Made by a program: the position numbers and the translations under genes. This document shows, piece after piece, positions 53,642 through 64,000 of a stretch of 64,000 nt of DNA; position 1 is the stretch's first letter; the number at the start of each line of letters is the position of its first letter. The notes below the pieces were generated by a model. The model was not told where the DNA came from, searched no databases, and was given only the letters and a program-made list of their open reading frames with translations. The DNA is from Littorina saxatilis (Eukaryota; Mollusca; Gastropoda; Littorinimorpha; Littorinidae): the NCBI RefSeq assembly GCF_037325665.1, contig NC_090260.1, positions 47,584,050-47,648,049 of the forward strand. The letters are read 5' to 3'.

Positions 53642-54634
53642 CCCACAGTAACACTTATGACTACCAACTCTTTATCCGAAGAAAACCGCATTGTTGTCTT
53701 ATTTTGATCGTTATCATGATTACAGACGGTGAAGCAGCTGGCGGGGATGTACCTGAAGGTGCCCATGTCAGGAGACAACAGCTGGGTGCTCACCCCCAAG
53801 AACGTCCGAGTCGCTCTCAGAAAGGCTGTGAGTATCTGGTTGGGACTGTCCTGAAAAGAGGATACACCCCACCCCCGCCCCCCCTCCCCCCACACACCTT
53901 TTAAGACCCCTAGCTGATTGAAGTATCCCTCCCTTTTAGAACTTTATTTTTTTCCCGGATTTATGGAGGTCTTATTAAGGGGGGTTCCCCTATACACAGG
54001 AAAGTCACATGATTTCTTTCCACTGTGTAGCTGACTCACGTTGTCGCAATTATTTTGTTTTTAACTGAAGCTCTCACCCCCCCCCCCCCCACTAATACAT
54101 CCCATATCTGCAAAGGGGCAGCAACAATTTTTTAATTTGGGAGTCCAGGGTCGTTTACAACCTGTACTTTTCACAGGGGTGGGACTTTTCCGCGAATCCG
54201 CAACTTACGAATTCCGCTGGAGTAATCTATTTTTCCGCGTCCCATTAGTCATTTTGTGCTTCAATGCATTGAATCATACTATTGGATTATGGATACATGG
54301 TTCATTACGTAAGAATGCACCATTACAATGTTACCATTGTTGTGTTGTTGGAGTTTTTTTTGTAAGGGGGGGGGGGGGTGAGAAGAATGTCTTTTTTTTT
54401 ACCTTATCAAAACGTCAAGTTGAAGTTTAGTCTCAGAATGCACCAGATTGTACAGATTTTAATGTACCATTTCCTCTTTTTTCATCACAAGAGAGTCCCA
54501 CCCCTGTTTTGACTTTGAATTTCTCTTTACAAAGTTTGGGTCGTACATGCTCCACATCATCTGACCTGTGTCACGCTAAGCGTGATCCGCTGAAGGTCAA
54601 AAGAGCACAGTGCTTTGAATGATAGGGTGCAATG

Positions 54635-55015
54635 GCACAGTGGATAAGACGCTGGCCTCCTATGCAAAAGGTTGACTGTTTAAATCCTGGCTGCCCCTGG
54701 TGGGTTAAGGGTGTTGATTTTTTCGATCTCCCAGGTCAACTTATGTGCCTTATGTGCTAGTGCCTTATTCTGTTTTGTGTATACATTCAAGCACAAGACC
54801 AAGTGCATGTACGCACGGAAAGATCATGTAATCCATGTCAGATTTCGGTGGGTTATAGAAACATGAAAGTATCAAGCAAGCATCCTCCAAAATTGGCGTA
54901 TGGCTGCCTAAATGGCAGGGTAAAACCGTCATACATGTAAAAACCCATCCCTGCAAACAAAAAACAACACACAAGTGAACGTTTCAGTTTCAGCCCATGA
55001 GCGCAGAAGAAGAAG
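54635..55015 (+). mobile_element. SINE family D, unit-C copy
   Basis: Inverted ortholog of 18,020-18,335 and 48,380-48,730. Tail (GAA)n near 55,005. Confidence 0.8.
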
Positions 55016-55304
55016 AATGATTTTGTTGGTGTGTTTTCAGGGTGTGGAAGTAAAAGAAAGCTGCATCACACTACCCCAAGAAGCCATCACAGGGCCCGAA
55101 GAGTTCAACTTCAGAATTACTGTAAGTGGCAAGTGCACACAATGATGATTTTGATGTGTGGGTGTGTGTTTGTGTGTGTGTGGGGGGGTGTGAGTATTTG
55201 TGTGTGTGCATGCATGTGTGGGTGTGAGTGTGTGTGTGTGTGTGTGTACATGCGTGTGTGGGTGTGAATTTCAAGTGTTTGCGTGTGTGTGTTTATGTCA
55301 TTGT

Positions 55305-56385
55305 TTCTTGTTGGCTGGCTAGCTGTCTTGTTGGCTGGCTAGCTGTCTTGTTGGCTGGCTAGCTGTCTTGTTGTCTGGCTAGCTGTCTTGTTGTCTGGCT
55401 AGCTGTCTTGTTGTCTGGCTAGCTGTCTTGTTGTCTGGCTGTCTTGTTGTCTGGCTAGCTGTCTTGTTGGCTGGCTAGCTGTCTTGTTGTCTTGCTAGCT
55501 GTCTTGTTGGCTGGCTAACTGTCTTGTTGTCTGGCTAGCTGTCTTGTTGGCTGGCTAGCTGTCTTGTTGTCTGGCTAGCCGCGTCTTGTTGGCTGGCTAG
55601 CTGTCTTGTTGGCTGGCTAGCTGTCTTGTTGTCTGGCTAGCTGTCTTGTTGTCTGGCTAGCTGTCTTGTTGGCTGGCTAGCTGTCTTGTTAGCTGGCTAG
55701 CTGTCTTGTTGTCTGGCTAGCTGTCTTGTTGGCTGGCTAGCTGTCTTATTGTCTGGCTAGCTGTCTTGTTGTCTGACTAGCTGTCTTGTTGTCTGGCTAG
55801 CTGTCTTGTTGGCTGGCTAGCTGTCTTGTTGGCTGGCTAGCTGTCTTGTTGGCTGGCTAGCTGTCTTGTTGGCTGGCTAGCTGTCTTGTTGTCTGGCTAG
55901 CTGTCTTGTTGGCTGACTAGCTGTCTTGTTGTCTGGCTAGCTGTCTTGTTGGCTGGCTAGCTGTCTTGTTGGCTGGCTAGCTGTCTTGTTGTCTGGCTAG
56001 CTGTCTTGTTGGCTGGCTAGCTGTCTTGTTGGCTGGCTAGCTGTCTTGTTGGCTGGCTAGCTGTCTTGTTGTCTGGCTAGCCACGTCTTGTTGGCTGGCT
56101 AGCTGTCTTGTTGGCTGGCTAGCTGTCTTGTTGGCTGGCTAGCTGTTTTGTTGGCTGGCTAGCTGTCTTGTTGTCTTGCTAGCTGTCTTGTTGACTGGCT
56201 AGCTGTCTTGTTGGTTGGCTAGCTGTCTTGTTGTCTGGCTAGCCACGTCTTGTTGGCTGGCTAGCTGTCTTGTTGGCTGGCTAACTGTCTTGTTGGCTGG
56301 CTAGCTGTCTTGTTGGCTGGCTAGCTGTCTTGTTGGCTGGCTAGCTGTCTTGTTGGCTGGCTAGCTGTCTTGTTGGCTGTGTATT
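55305..56385 (+). repeat. 20-bp minisatellite, about 54 units
   Basis: Units of GGCTGGCTAGCTGTCTTGTT, differing mainly at one G/T position (TTGGCT or TTGTCT). A rarer variant, GCTAGCCGCG/GCTAGCCACG, appears near 55,578, 56,082 and 56,243. Units A and B have only TCTTGCTGTCTG-like seed sequence here. Confidence 0.97.
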
Positions 56386-57290
56386 ATTGTTCTCTGAAGT
56401 TCAATAGTTAGTCTCTCCCCAATAGAGTTTTTTCAAATTTTTATTTTAAATGTCTATTTGTGCATTTTAGTTATCAGCTTGATGACTGTATTTGCAGAAA
56501 ATATTGAATAAGAATGAATAATTTTCACATCCATTTGCGCCTGGATATTTTTGTGCATGATAAGATTTTCATTAAACACGACTTTCTTTCACGAACTTAT
56601 GTATCTTTTTAATTTCAAAAGAATATTTTCTGCTTCTAGGTCAACGGGGTCAAGTCGGTGATGGTGAAAGGGAGAGTAGTCCTACGACACAGCGATCCGT
56701 CCAAAGACGAGCGGATAGAGTTACCCCCCATCTGGTTGCCGACCACAAAAATCAAGAAGACAAAACAGTCGGCTGAGAGTCTGGGAGATTCTTGAAAGAA
56801 AGTTAAAAGACGTGTTTTTTGTGTGTTTGTTTGTGGTGCATGTGAAAATACAATGTTGGAAAATAACTTGCTTTGTTGTTGTGGCAGAGTTGCGCCTCTT
56901 GCAAACAGTGAGGCAAGCACAAGGCTGGGCAGTTGAGGAAATTAAGCAATCAAGACATTGCAGTGAATACTTGAGCACTGATTTGTAACTCTTGTCTGCT
57001 GGGTACGACACCCTTTTCTTTTGAAAGTGTGCTCATGGGAGATCACTCTTCACTGACGTCATGATCGCTTTCTCTCTTTGGTCGGGGTCGCTCTCTGTCT
57101 GTCTCCTGGAACCTCTCTCTGCCTTCCTCTGTCCGTCTCGCTCTGTCTGCCTTCCTCTGTCCGTTTCGCTCTGTCTGCCTTCCTCTGTCTGTCTCGCTCT
57201 GCCTTTCTCCGTCCTCATGTCATGCTCTCTCTCTTTCTCTCTGTCTTCTGCATGTCTATCTCTGTCTGTGTCAGTGTCTCTCTCTGTCAG

Positions 57291-57342
<52 letters not shown>

Positions 57343-57370
57343 CTTTTCTCTTGCTCACACTATTTTCTCT

Positions 57371-57407
<37 letters not shown>

Positions 57408-57711
57408 TTAATGTTGCAGACAAAAATGTTATGTTCTAGCATTTTTATTTCAAGCATCAGTATGCATCCGAGTTCATTTAAAAAAAACACCAGGTTTTAC
57501 AAAAAAGTCAAACATTCAGGGCAGCATGGACAGTTAAAAAAACCCAAGGCATCACAAAAAAGGTCAACTGTTGGTGAAAGGACATATGCATGTGCATAAC
57601 TCCTAAAAGCAAAAAGAAATTCACTTTTCCTGCCCACCTCTGCAGAAAATAATGATATGGCCTCACAAAGAAACAATGATCACTAATAGTAGAAGTCATG
57701 AGGAAAATGTA

Positions 57712-59232
57712 TACTGTTCAAAAAAAGAAACGCATAGCTTGTAATATTTGGTTAATTTAGTTATATGGCTACAAGGATATCCACCAAACTGCAGAAAATG
57801 TTTATCTGGTCGTCGACCTTTCGTCCATTGCCACAAGTGAGCTCTGCACGTGACGCATGCGTTATCAGTGGCTACAATGTCAAAATTGCTCATTTGGCAT
57901 GACCACTCGTCATGCTTCAGTGTAATCTCGTGAAACTCGGGGAATATTGAGCTCTCACCATGTCTTCCAAAACCCATAAAAGCGGATTGTTCGCCACAAA
58001 GAAATCAGACGACAATTCAGCGACGAAAGATGGCCCGATTGAGCAGAGAAGACCGCCAAATTGCATTGGGTCGTTTACAAGCAGGCCAAAGTGAAAGTGC
58101 AATCGCCAGGCACTTCCACGTGTCCCAGAGCACCATCAGTAGACTGTGGGTCAGGTTTCAAGCCACTGGCTCCGTTGCTGACTTGCCATGAGCGGGAAGA
58201 CCAAGGGCGACAACTGCTGCTCACGACCGCTTCATACGGCTCCGCCACCTCCGGAATCGTTTCCTGTCAGCCTCATCTTCTGTCCAGGCTCTCCCCGGGC
58301 CACACCGATTATCGGACCAGACCGTGCGGAACCGCCTGCATGAAGCTGGTTTGAGAGCTCGCAGACCTCACAGAGGAGCTGTCCTCACCCGCCGCCATCG
58401 CCAGAACCGAGTGCAGTGGGGCAACCAGCACCTTCGCTGGACCGTCCGGAATCACTGGAGACACGTGTGGTTCAGCGACGAGTCCTACTTCCTGCTCCAG
58501 CGACATGATGGTCGGAGGAGGGTCTACCGGAGAGTAAACGAACGTTACGCGCCCAACTGTGTGGATGAGGCACCCGTTCATGGTGGTGGAGGCGTCATGG
58601 TGTGGGGGGCGATCAATACCGCTGGAAGGAGCACCCTGGTGCACGTCCAAGGGCGCATAACTGCCCAGCGATACGTGGAGGAAATTCTGCGCCCACACGC
58701 CCTTCCTCTTCTGGCTGACCAGGATGCCATATTCCAGCAGGACAACGCTCGCCCGCACACAGCACGACTCACCACCCAGTTCCTCACCGACCACCATGTC
58801 CAGGTGCTTCCCTGGCCATCCATGTCGCCAGACATGAACCCGATAGAACACCTCTGGGATGAATTGGACAGACGTGTGCGCAGGCGAGAAGAAGCGCCGG
58901 CAAATCACCGCGATCTATTGCAGGCACTTCAGGAGGAGTGGGACACCATCCCACAGCAAGATATCCGGCATCTGATCCAGTCCATGCCCAGAAGGTGCCG
59001 GGCAGTTGTTGCTGCTCAAGGCAGTCACACCCCCTACTGACTTGACAGCCTCGGCACCCAATCATATTGATTGACTGATTGATTTGAAAATGCAAATTAA
59101 CTGTGTGTGCATTCAACTGTGTCCATACCAAATTTCAAACAAATAATCTAAATATTGGATTTTCTGTTAATTTTTCGAAAAATAAAACAAATTTGGCAAG
59201 TAGCAACTATGCGTTTCTTTTTTTGAACAGTA
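57712..59232 (+). mobile_element. Tc1-family transposon, nearly complete
   Basis: 1,521 bp flanked by TA (57,710-57,711 and 59,233-59,234). Ends are TACTGTTCAAAAAAAGAAAC and its inverse. Units A (16,308) and B (46,685) show the empty site. It encodes one transposase. Confidence 0.95.
58030..59040 (+). pseudogene. Tc1 transposase, one in-frame stop
   Basis: From the ATG at 58,030 the frame is 336 codons with a single TGA at codon 54 (58,189-58,191), in the linker after the first helix-turn-helix (GQSESAIARHFHVSQSTISR). The GRPR AT-hook-like motif follows, then the second HTH. The catalytic triad is visible as D150 (FSDES), D238 (QQDNARPHTA) and E273 (NPIEHLWDEL), a DD34E spacing. The length is normal for Tc1. 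The stop fits a CpG-type C-to-T change. This copy is inactive as read unless the stop is bypassed. Confidence 0.92.
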
Positions 59233-59718
59233 TATATTATCCAAACATAAACTTATATTGTGCAAAATTATTGATTTATAACAAAATTATTTCAAAAGAC
59301 TAGAAGGCAAAACTGTGAGACAATCGGTATTCGCGGCCCTCCCAAAACAGCAGACTGAAAACATTCAGGGAAAAAATAATTGAATATTAGTCTCCTCTAA
59401 GTATACAAAACCAAATTTTGTAAAAATCTTTTTATTGCAATATTTTCTTCAGAGAAATGACAAGAGGAAGTCGGACAAATTTGAGAGATAATGCAAAGCA
59501 CTTGCGTCTTTGCATTTCGATCTGTTGAAATATTGAAGTGTAATCCTGCAGTGAGACGGCTGGAATAAAAAAAAGTAGTCTGTTTGGCTTTGAAATATAA
59601 CCAGTCTAATTGGGGTGAGGTGGGATAAGGGGTGGGTGGGGAGATGGGCGGGGGGGGGGGGGGGGGGGTTGCAGTACAATGAACGAAAAGGTTGAGGAAA
59701 AAATGACTACAGACTTTT
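59233..59718 (-). other. Unit-C flank
   Basis: Inverted counterpart of about 45,000-45,470 and 46,446-46,690, with a ~22-base G-run near 59,649-59,668. No gene. Confidence 0.6.
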
Positions 59719-60539
59719 AAACAAGAAGGGCAAAGCCCATACGACTCACATGCTTGACCTCGACCTTTAGGGTAACTAAACCTAGCAATGACATCATACA
59801 CTAAGAACTGCTTTACACATTTTTCCTACCAAAATACATGTGACCTTGACCCAAGGTCAAGGTCATCCAAGGTCATGCAACACAAAGCTGTTAATTCAAG
59901 ACATAGGAAGTACAATGGTGCTTATTGGCTCTTTCTACCATGAGATATGGTCACTTTTAGTGGTTCACTACCTTATTTTGGTCACATTTCATAAGGGTCA
60001 AAGTGACCTTGACCTTGATCATATGTGACCAAATGTGTCTCATGATGAAAGCATAACATGTGCCCCACATAATTTTTAAGTTTGAAACAGTTATCTTCCA
60101 TAGTTCAGGGTCAAGGTCACTTCAAAATATGTATACAATCCAACTTTGAAGAGCTCCTGTGACCTTGACCTTGAAGCAAGGTAAACCAAACTGGTATCAA
60201 AAGATGGGGCTTACTTTGCCCTATATATCATATGTAGGTGAGGTATACAATCTCAAAAACTTCAGAGAAAATGGGAAAAATGGGAAAAATAGCTGTTTTT
60301 TAGGCAACATTTATGGCCCCTGCGACCTTGACCTTGAAGCAAGGTCAAGATGCTATGTATGTTTTTTGGGGCCTTGTCATCATACACCATCTTGCCATAT
60401 TTGGTACTGATAGACTGAATAGTGTCCAAGAAATATCCAACGTTAAAGTTTTCCGGACGTCCGGACGGACGGACGGACGGACGGACGGACGGACGACTCG
60501 GGTGAGTACATAGACTCACTTTTGCTTCGCATGTGAGTC
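59719..60539 (-). mobile_element. GACTCACATGC element, copy 4 (long form)
   Basis: Minus-strand copy with the same ~75-bp extension as copy 3. The matching site in unit B (44,170, GGTGGGTTTTTTAAAAGTC) is empty, so it is an independent insertion. Confidence 0.9.
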
Positions 60540-60559
60540 AAAAAACCACCAATACAATG

Positions 60560-60725
60560 GGTATATATTTGTTTGTTTATTTGTTGCTTAACGTCCAGCC
60601 GACTACGCAGAGCCATATCAGGACGAGGAAGGGGGGGATGAAGGGGGGCACTTGTCAAGCGATTCCTGTTTACAAATGCACTAACCCATTACTTGTGTCC
60701 CAGCAGGCTTTAGTAAAACTAAATT
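60560..60725 (-). mobile_element. Family-A-type SINE or LINE 3' end
   Basis: TTGTTGCTTAACGTCCAGCC with a (AAAC)n-type tail on the minus strand; the tRNA head is absent. Confidence 0.55.
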
Positions 60726-60734
60726 AATACAGTC

Positions 60735-60857
60735 GACTCCGGATATTACGTCACCCCTCGGGGGATGTATTTGAGCGACGTTATACGCGGTGACACTGTA
60801 TCCGGTTCATCGGTTATAACGTCACTTTTACGCGCGGGTGATGTTATATCCGGAGTC
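60735..60857. repeat. Inverted repeat of a pogo-type MITE end
   Basis: After TA-CAGTC (60,728) the arm GACTCCGGATATTACGTCAC is mirrored by GTGATGTTATATCCGGAGTC at the right. The rest of the element is lost. Confidence 0.6.
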
Positions 60858-61264
60858 CAAGAGTTATGTCCCTTTCTAAAGTACTGACTGTTTTAATAAA
60901 ACTGTGCAGAAATGGAAAGTGCATGCATTAGTGTTGTTTAAAAATTACAACAACATATTGTTGTAAGTTTTAAACTAACTTATTACAATAATCTTTAATT
61001 CACTTCCTCATATATAGAATTGTGGACTATTCTCTTCTTTGCGTATTTCCAAAACCTGGCTATACCATGAATACAAAATTGTATACACAACATTTTCCCC
61101 GAAATTCGGCAACAGTATTAACGTACAGTGTTGTAGGCTGCATGCTGATTCTGAGACAGGTTGTTAGTGTTGGGAGTGTCAAGCTCCGTCTGGTTCCATC
61201 GACAATCTCAGTCTTTAATTATAGTGTCCGACGTTATTAGCTTTACGGACACACACACACATAT
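60858..61264. other. Unassigned AT-rich stretch
   Basis: No gene or repeat recognised. Ends in a short (CA)n directly before the LINE frame. Confidence 0.4.
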
Positions 61265-63520
61265 ATGGCTGTCGTTTATTCATACCTGGTGTACGACATC
61301 CTGCTGAATGACTACCTCAGATCCGATCACTCTGCAGTTTTGTTCTCTCTTAAAATGGCCAAACCATCCAAACAGAAAAAGCGCGTAGTCCGCCGTAACC
61401 TCAAAGAAGTTAACACTGACACATTTCGCGCAGAAGCAGCCCGCCGACTGCTTGATCCCCCGGTATCCTCAGACCCTGTACGTCATTACGACTCCACTCT
61501 CAGCACACTTCTTGATGAACATGCGCCCGCAAAAACCAAACTCATCGTAGATAGGCCTTCTGCACCCTGGATCACAGCTGAAGTTAAGTATGCAAAACAG
61601 TTGCGTCGCCGAGCAGAGAGGAAGTCGCGAACCTCAAAGCTGGTAGTTGACAGACAGATTTACAACAAGCAAAAGGAACATGTTCAGACGCTCATCGCAG
61701 ACGCCAAAAAATCGCACTACAGCACCAAAATCTGTGAAACAACCTCTGCCAAAACACTCTTCTCCACAATGAATGACCTTCTTGGCTGCTCTTCTGCTTC
61801 TCCCTTGCCCAACAACATCGACCCCTCCAAACTGTCGCAAGCTTTCTCTGATTACTTCCATAACAAGATCCAAACCATCCGTGACAAACTAGACAAAATC
61901 CCACACCAAAACTCTGAAACTCCTCCTGCATTTACAGGCACTCCCTTCACACACTTTCAGCCTCTCACTCTCACTGACCTGGAGAAAGTCCTCAAAGAAA
62001 TGACCTTGAAAACCTGTGACCTTGACCCTCTTCCCACACAACTCTACTCTGACTGTCTTCCTGAACTCCTCCCTTCTATTCTCAAAATCATCAACACTTC
62101 TCTGCAAACAGGCACTGTCCCCAACTCCTTTAAGACTGCTATTGTCAAACCTCTACTGAAGAAACCATCGCTTGACCCAAACACCCTCAGCAACTACCGC
62201 CCTGTCTCAAACCTTTCCTTCATCTCCAAACTCCTTGAAAGAGTCGTCCTGAAACAACTCAACTCTCACCTTCTTTGCAACAATCTTCTCTCTCCGCTTC
62301 AATCTGCCTATCGTCCTCACCACTCCACCGAAACTGCCCTTCTCAAAATCACTAATGATCTCCTCCTTGCCACTGACCAAGCTGAAATCTCTGCCGTCGC
62401 TCTACTTGATCTATCAGCGGCCTTTGACACAGTCGACCACAACATCCTCCTTCAACGCCTTCAGCACACCTTTGGTATCCATAGCACAGCTCTTTCTTGG
62501 TTCTCTTCTTATCTTACCGACCGCTACCAGACTGTTTCGATTGACAAACTGAACTCTGACCCCATCAGACTTGAGTGCGGAGTCCCTCAGGGCTCAGTCC
62601 TTGGGCCTGTACTATTTACTCTCTACACTCAACCTCTTGACCACATCCTTGACCGACACAACGTTCTCCACCACTCTTTTGCCGATGACTCTCAACTTCA
62701 CAACAGCTCTTCCCCTGACCAGTCTGAATCTCTTCTTTCCTCTATCTCTGACACTATCACTGACGTGCAGAATTGGATGACAGAAAACAAACTTCAGCTC
62801 AATAGCAACAAAACTGAAGCTATCCTAATAGGCACTACATCCAAACTCTCCAAAGCCACCTCCGACTCTCTTCAACTCTCTGACTCTTCTGTCCCTCTGT
62901 CTTCTGCTGTCAAAAACCTCGGAGTCACTCTAGACAACACCCTTTCCATGAAACAACACATCTCTTCTGTCTCTCGCACCTGCTACTTCCAACTCCGCCG
63001 CATCGCCACTATCCGCAAGTACCTCACCACAGATGCTACCGCCAAACTGGTCACTTCCACCATTCTCTCACGCCGTCTTGACTATTGTAACTCTCTCCTG
63101 GCGGGTCTTCCCTCTTCTTCTATCTCTCGTCTCCAACGCATTCAAAATAGCTCTGCCCGTCTTGTCTTACGAAAGAAAAAGAGAGATCACATCACCCCCC
63201 TCCTAAATCAGCTCCACTGGTTGCCCGTTCCTGCCCGTATCACCTACAAAATCAACACTCTCACCTACAAATGCCTCCATGGTCTCGCCCCTGCCTATCT
63301 CTCCGACTCTCTCTCTCTCTATGTCCCTTCACGAGCACTCAGATCATCTGCTGACTCCCTCAAGCTCAACATCCCCCACACCAAACTCAAAACAGCAGGT
63401 CAACGCTCATTTTCTTTCCAAGCACCTAGCCAATGGAACACACTACCTCTCCCCCTCCGTCAACAACAGTCCCTCGAATCATTCAAATCTGCACTCAAGA
63501 CATTCCTTTTTTCCAAATAA
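61265..63520 (+). CDS. CR1/L2-like LINE ORF2, reverse transcriptase, 5'-truncated
   Basis: An uninterrupted 751-codon frame. It opens with only the last piece of the APE endonuclease (SDHSAVLFSL, residues 20-29), so the 5' half of ORF2 is missing; the first ATG is incidental. The RT follows: LSNYRPVSNLSFISKLLERV, LLDLSAAFDTVDH, ECGVPQGSVLGPVLFTLYTQ, and FADD at residues 472-475 (62,678-62,689). After the thumb, LDYCNSLLAGLP and LHWLPVPARITYKINTLTYK are typical of the CR1/L2 C-terminal region. The protein would prime reverse transcription at its own 3' end. The lack of stops over 2.2 kb suggests a young copy. Confidence 0.9.
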   Translation: MAVVYSYLVYDILLNDYLRSDHSAVLFSLKMAKPSKQKKRVVRRNLKEVNTDTFRAEAARRLLDPPVSSDPVRHYDSTLSTLLDEHAPAKTKLIVDRPSAPWITAEVKYAKQLRRRAERKSRTSKLVVDRQIYNKQKEHVQTLIADAKKSHYSTKICETTSAKTLFSTMNDLLGCSSASPLPNNIDPSKLSQAFSDYFHNKIQTIRDKLDKIPHQNSETPPAFTGTPFTHFQPLTLTDLEKVLKEMTLKTCDLDPLPTQLYSDCLPELLPSILKIINTSLQTGTVPNSFKTAIVKPLLKKPSLDPNTLSNYRPVSNLSFISKLLERVVLKQLNSHLLCNNLLSPLQSAYRPHHSTETALLKITNDLLLATDQAEISAVALLDLSAAFDTVDHNILLQRLQHTFGIHSTALSWFSSYLTDRYQTVSIDKLNSDPIRLECGVPQGSVLGPVLFTLYTQPLDHILDRHNVLHHSFADDSQLHNSSSPDQSESLLSSISDTITDVQNWMTENKLQLNSNKTEAILIGTTSKLSKATSDSLQLSDSSVPLSSAVKNLGVTLDNTLSMKQHISSVSRTCYFQLRRIATIRKYLTTDATAKLVTSTILSRRLDYCNSLLAGLPSSSISRLQRIQNSSARLVLRKKKRDHITPLLNQLHWLPVPARITYKINTLTYKCLHGLAPAYLSDSLSLYVPSRALRSSADSLKLNIPHTKLKTAGQRSFSFQAPSQWNTLPLPLRQQQSLESFKSALKTFLFSK

Positions 63521-63686
63521 TCCATGCATTCTACGCTGCCCACCCCATCCCACCCTGAATAACTGTACATGTTTTAATGGTTGATGGTGTGTGTGTGCTA
63601 GTGACTTTAAGTCTCCGTGTGTGTGAATGAGTGTATGTGCGCCTTGAGTCGCCTGTTGGTGAGATATGTGCGCGTTATAAATATTC

Positions 63687-63728
<42 letters not shown>

Positions 63729-63735
63729 TATTATT
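63521..63735 (+). repeat. LINE 3' UTR with (ATT)n tail
   Basis: A short UTR containing GCGCGTTATAAATATTCG leads into ~45 bp of ATT repeats, the microsatellite tail usual for CR1/L2-type elements. Confidence 0.85.
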
Positions 63736-63751
63736 ATTATATTACTTACTT

Positions 63752-64000
63752 CTGTTTGTATGAAAGTCTTTGAGAGAGTTGTTTTGTTCAAATTGAGTGA
63801 TTGTGTGAAAGATTTTATTGATCCATGTCAGTTTGCATACAGGAAAAACAGGAGTGTTGATGATGCTGTGTTGAATGTTTTAAACAAGATCTACTCTCAT
63901 TTAGAAAAGCCTGGCTCTTATATTCGCTTGATGTTCTTTGATTTTTCCAGCGCTTTTAATACTATACAGCCTCATTTAATGGCGGAGAAGCTTTTTAGCA
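63752..64000 (+). CDS. Second LINE reverse transcriptase fragment, runs off the window
   Basis: Open frame from the ATG at about 63,760: MKVFERVVLFKLSDCV, DPCQFAYRKNRSVDDAV and RLMFFDFSSAFNTIQPHLM, RT motifs 2-4 of a CR1/Rex1-like LINE. It differs from the element at 61,265 and could belong to the same family as the C-terminal fragment at 51,985. The 3' part lies outside the window. Confidence 0.8.

Larger units (their letters stand above)
53726..56795 (+). pseudogene. MRPL9 partial copy C, exons 5-7, inverted
   Basis: Exons 53,726-53,827, 55,041-55,121 and 56,640-56,795 keep length, frame, splice sites and the TGA. Exon 7 reads RHSDPSKDERIELPPIWLPT where copies A and B have RHND and PPTW. 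It lacks all upstream exons. Intron 6 has acquired a 1.1-kb minisatellite. Confidence 0.88.
44150..60560. repeat. Large inverted duplication (units B and C)
   Basis: 44,150-49,710 recurs inverted at about 53,700-60,560. The inner junction is at about 53,689-53,704, where plus-orientation sequence matching 20,826-20,869 joins inverted MRPL9 intron. The spacer is about 4 kb. Arms differ by private insertions. Confidence 0.85.

Noticed and set aside
58309-58908. 199-residue minus-strand frame
   Set aside because: It is antisense to the Tc1 transposase catalytic domain.

Overview
The window looks like repeat-rich invertebrate nuclear DNA, most likely from a mollusc and probably a gastropod. The evidence is spliceosomal introns, several tRNA-derived SINE families, non-LTR retrotransposons, Tc1, pogo and hAT DNA transposons, and an element whose protein resembles the N-terminal part of RAG1, a type described from the sea hare Aplysia (N-RAG-TP). 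The organism call is inference; nothing in the sequence names the species. I saw no bacterial operon, rRNA, CRISPR array, retrovirus or LTR element.

Two host loci dominate. One is a C2H2 zinc-finger gene with a 20-residue N-terminal repeat. The other is the nuclear gene for mitochondrial ribosomal protein bL9m (MRPL9), on the minus strand. The stretch holding the zinc-finger gene, its 3' flank and the 3' half of MRPL9 is present twice in tandem: unit A is about 1-20,900 and unit B about 37,830-51,600. A third, inverted copy of the MRPL9 half, unit C at about 53,690-60,560, faces unit B. The last MRPL9 exons therefore occur three times, but only unit A carries the upstream exons.

Unit A: a damaged zinc-finger exon (1-1750) is split by a 4.6-kb RAG1-N-like transposon (1752-6339) and a hAT-like element (6486-7344). 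A 6.7-kb element with 20-bp terminal inverted repeats (7718-14459) follows; it is packed with arrays of a ~150-bp unit carrying TCAAGGTCA, and the arrays switch orientation inside it. MRPL9 (17,120-24,991) comes next with large repeat-filled introns. Between units A and B (25-37.8 kb) lie a short TOP-like first exon, spare N-terminal exons of the zinc-finger family, and a Tx1/L1-like LINE carrying a nested TTAA-type transposon.

Unit B holds the best zinc-finger copy (37,907-39,814: 10 N-terminal repeats, 13 complete fingers). Its last finger and original C-terminus are cut off by the same hAT insertion. Comparing A, B and C gives empty sites for about ten mobile-element insertions, so relative ages and exact target-site duplications can be read directly. 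The window ends with a nearly complete Tc1 transposon (57,712-59,232), a CR1/L2-like LINE with a long open reverse transcriptase frame (61,265-63,520) and the start of another LINE fragment.

The two most unusual objects are the 6.7-kb foldback-like element built from nuclear-receptor-type half sites, and the RAG1-N-like element whose right terminus is CACAGTG, the same heptamer as the V(D)J recombination signal.
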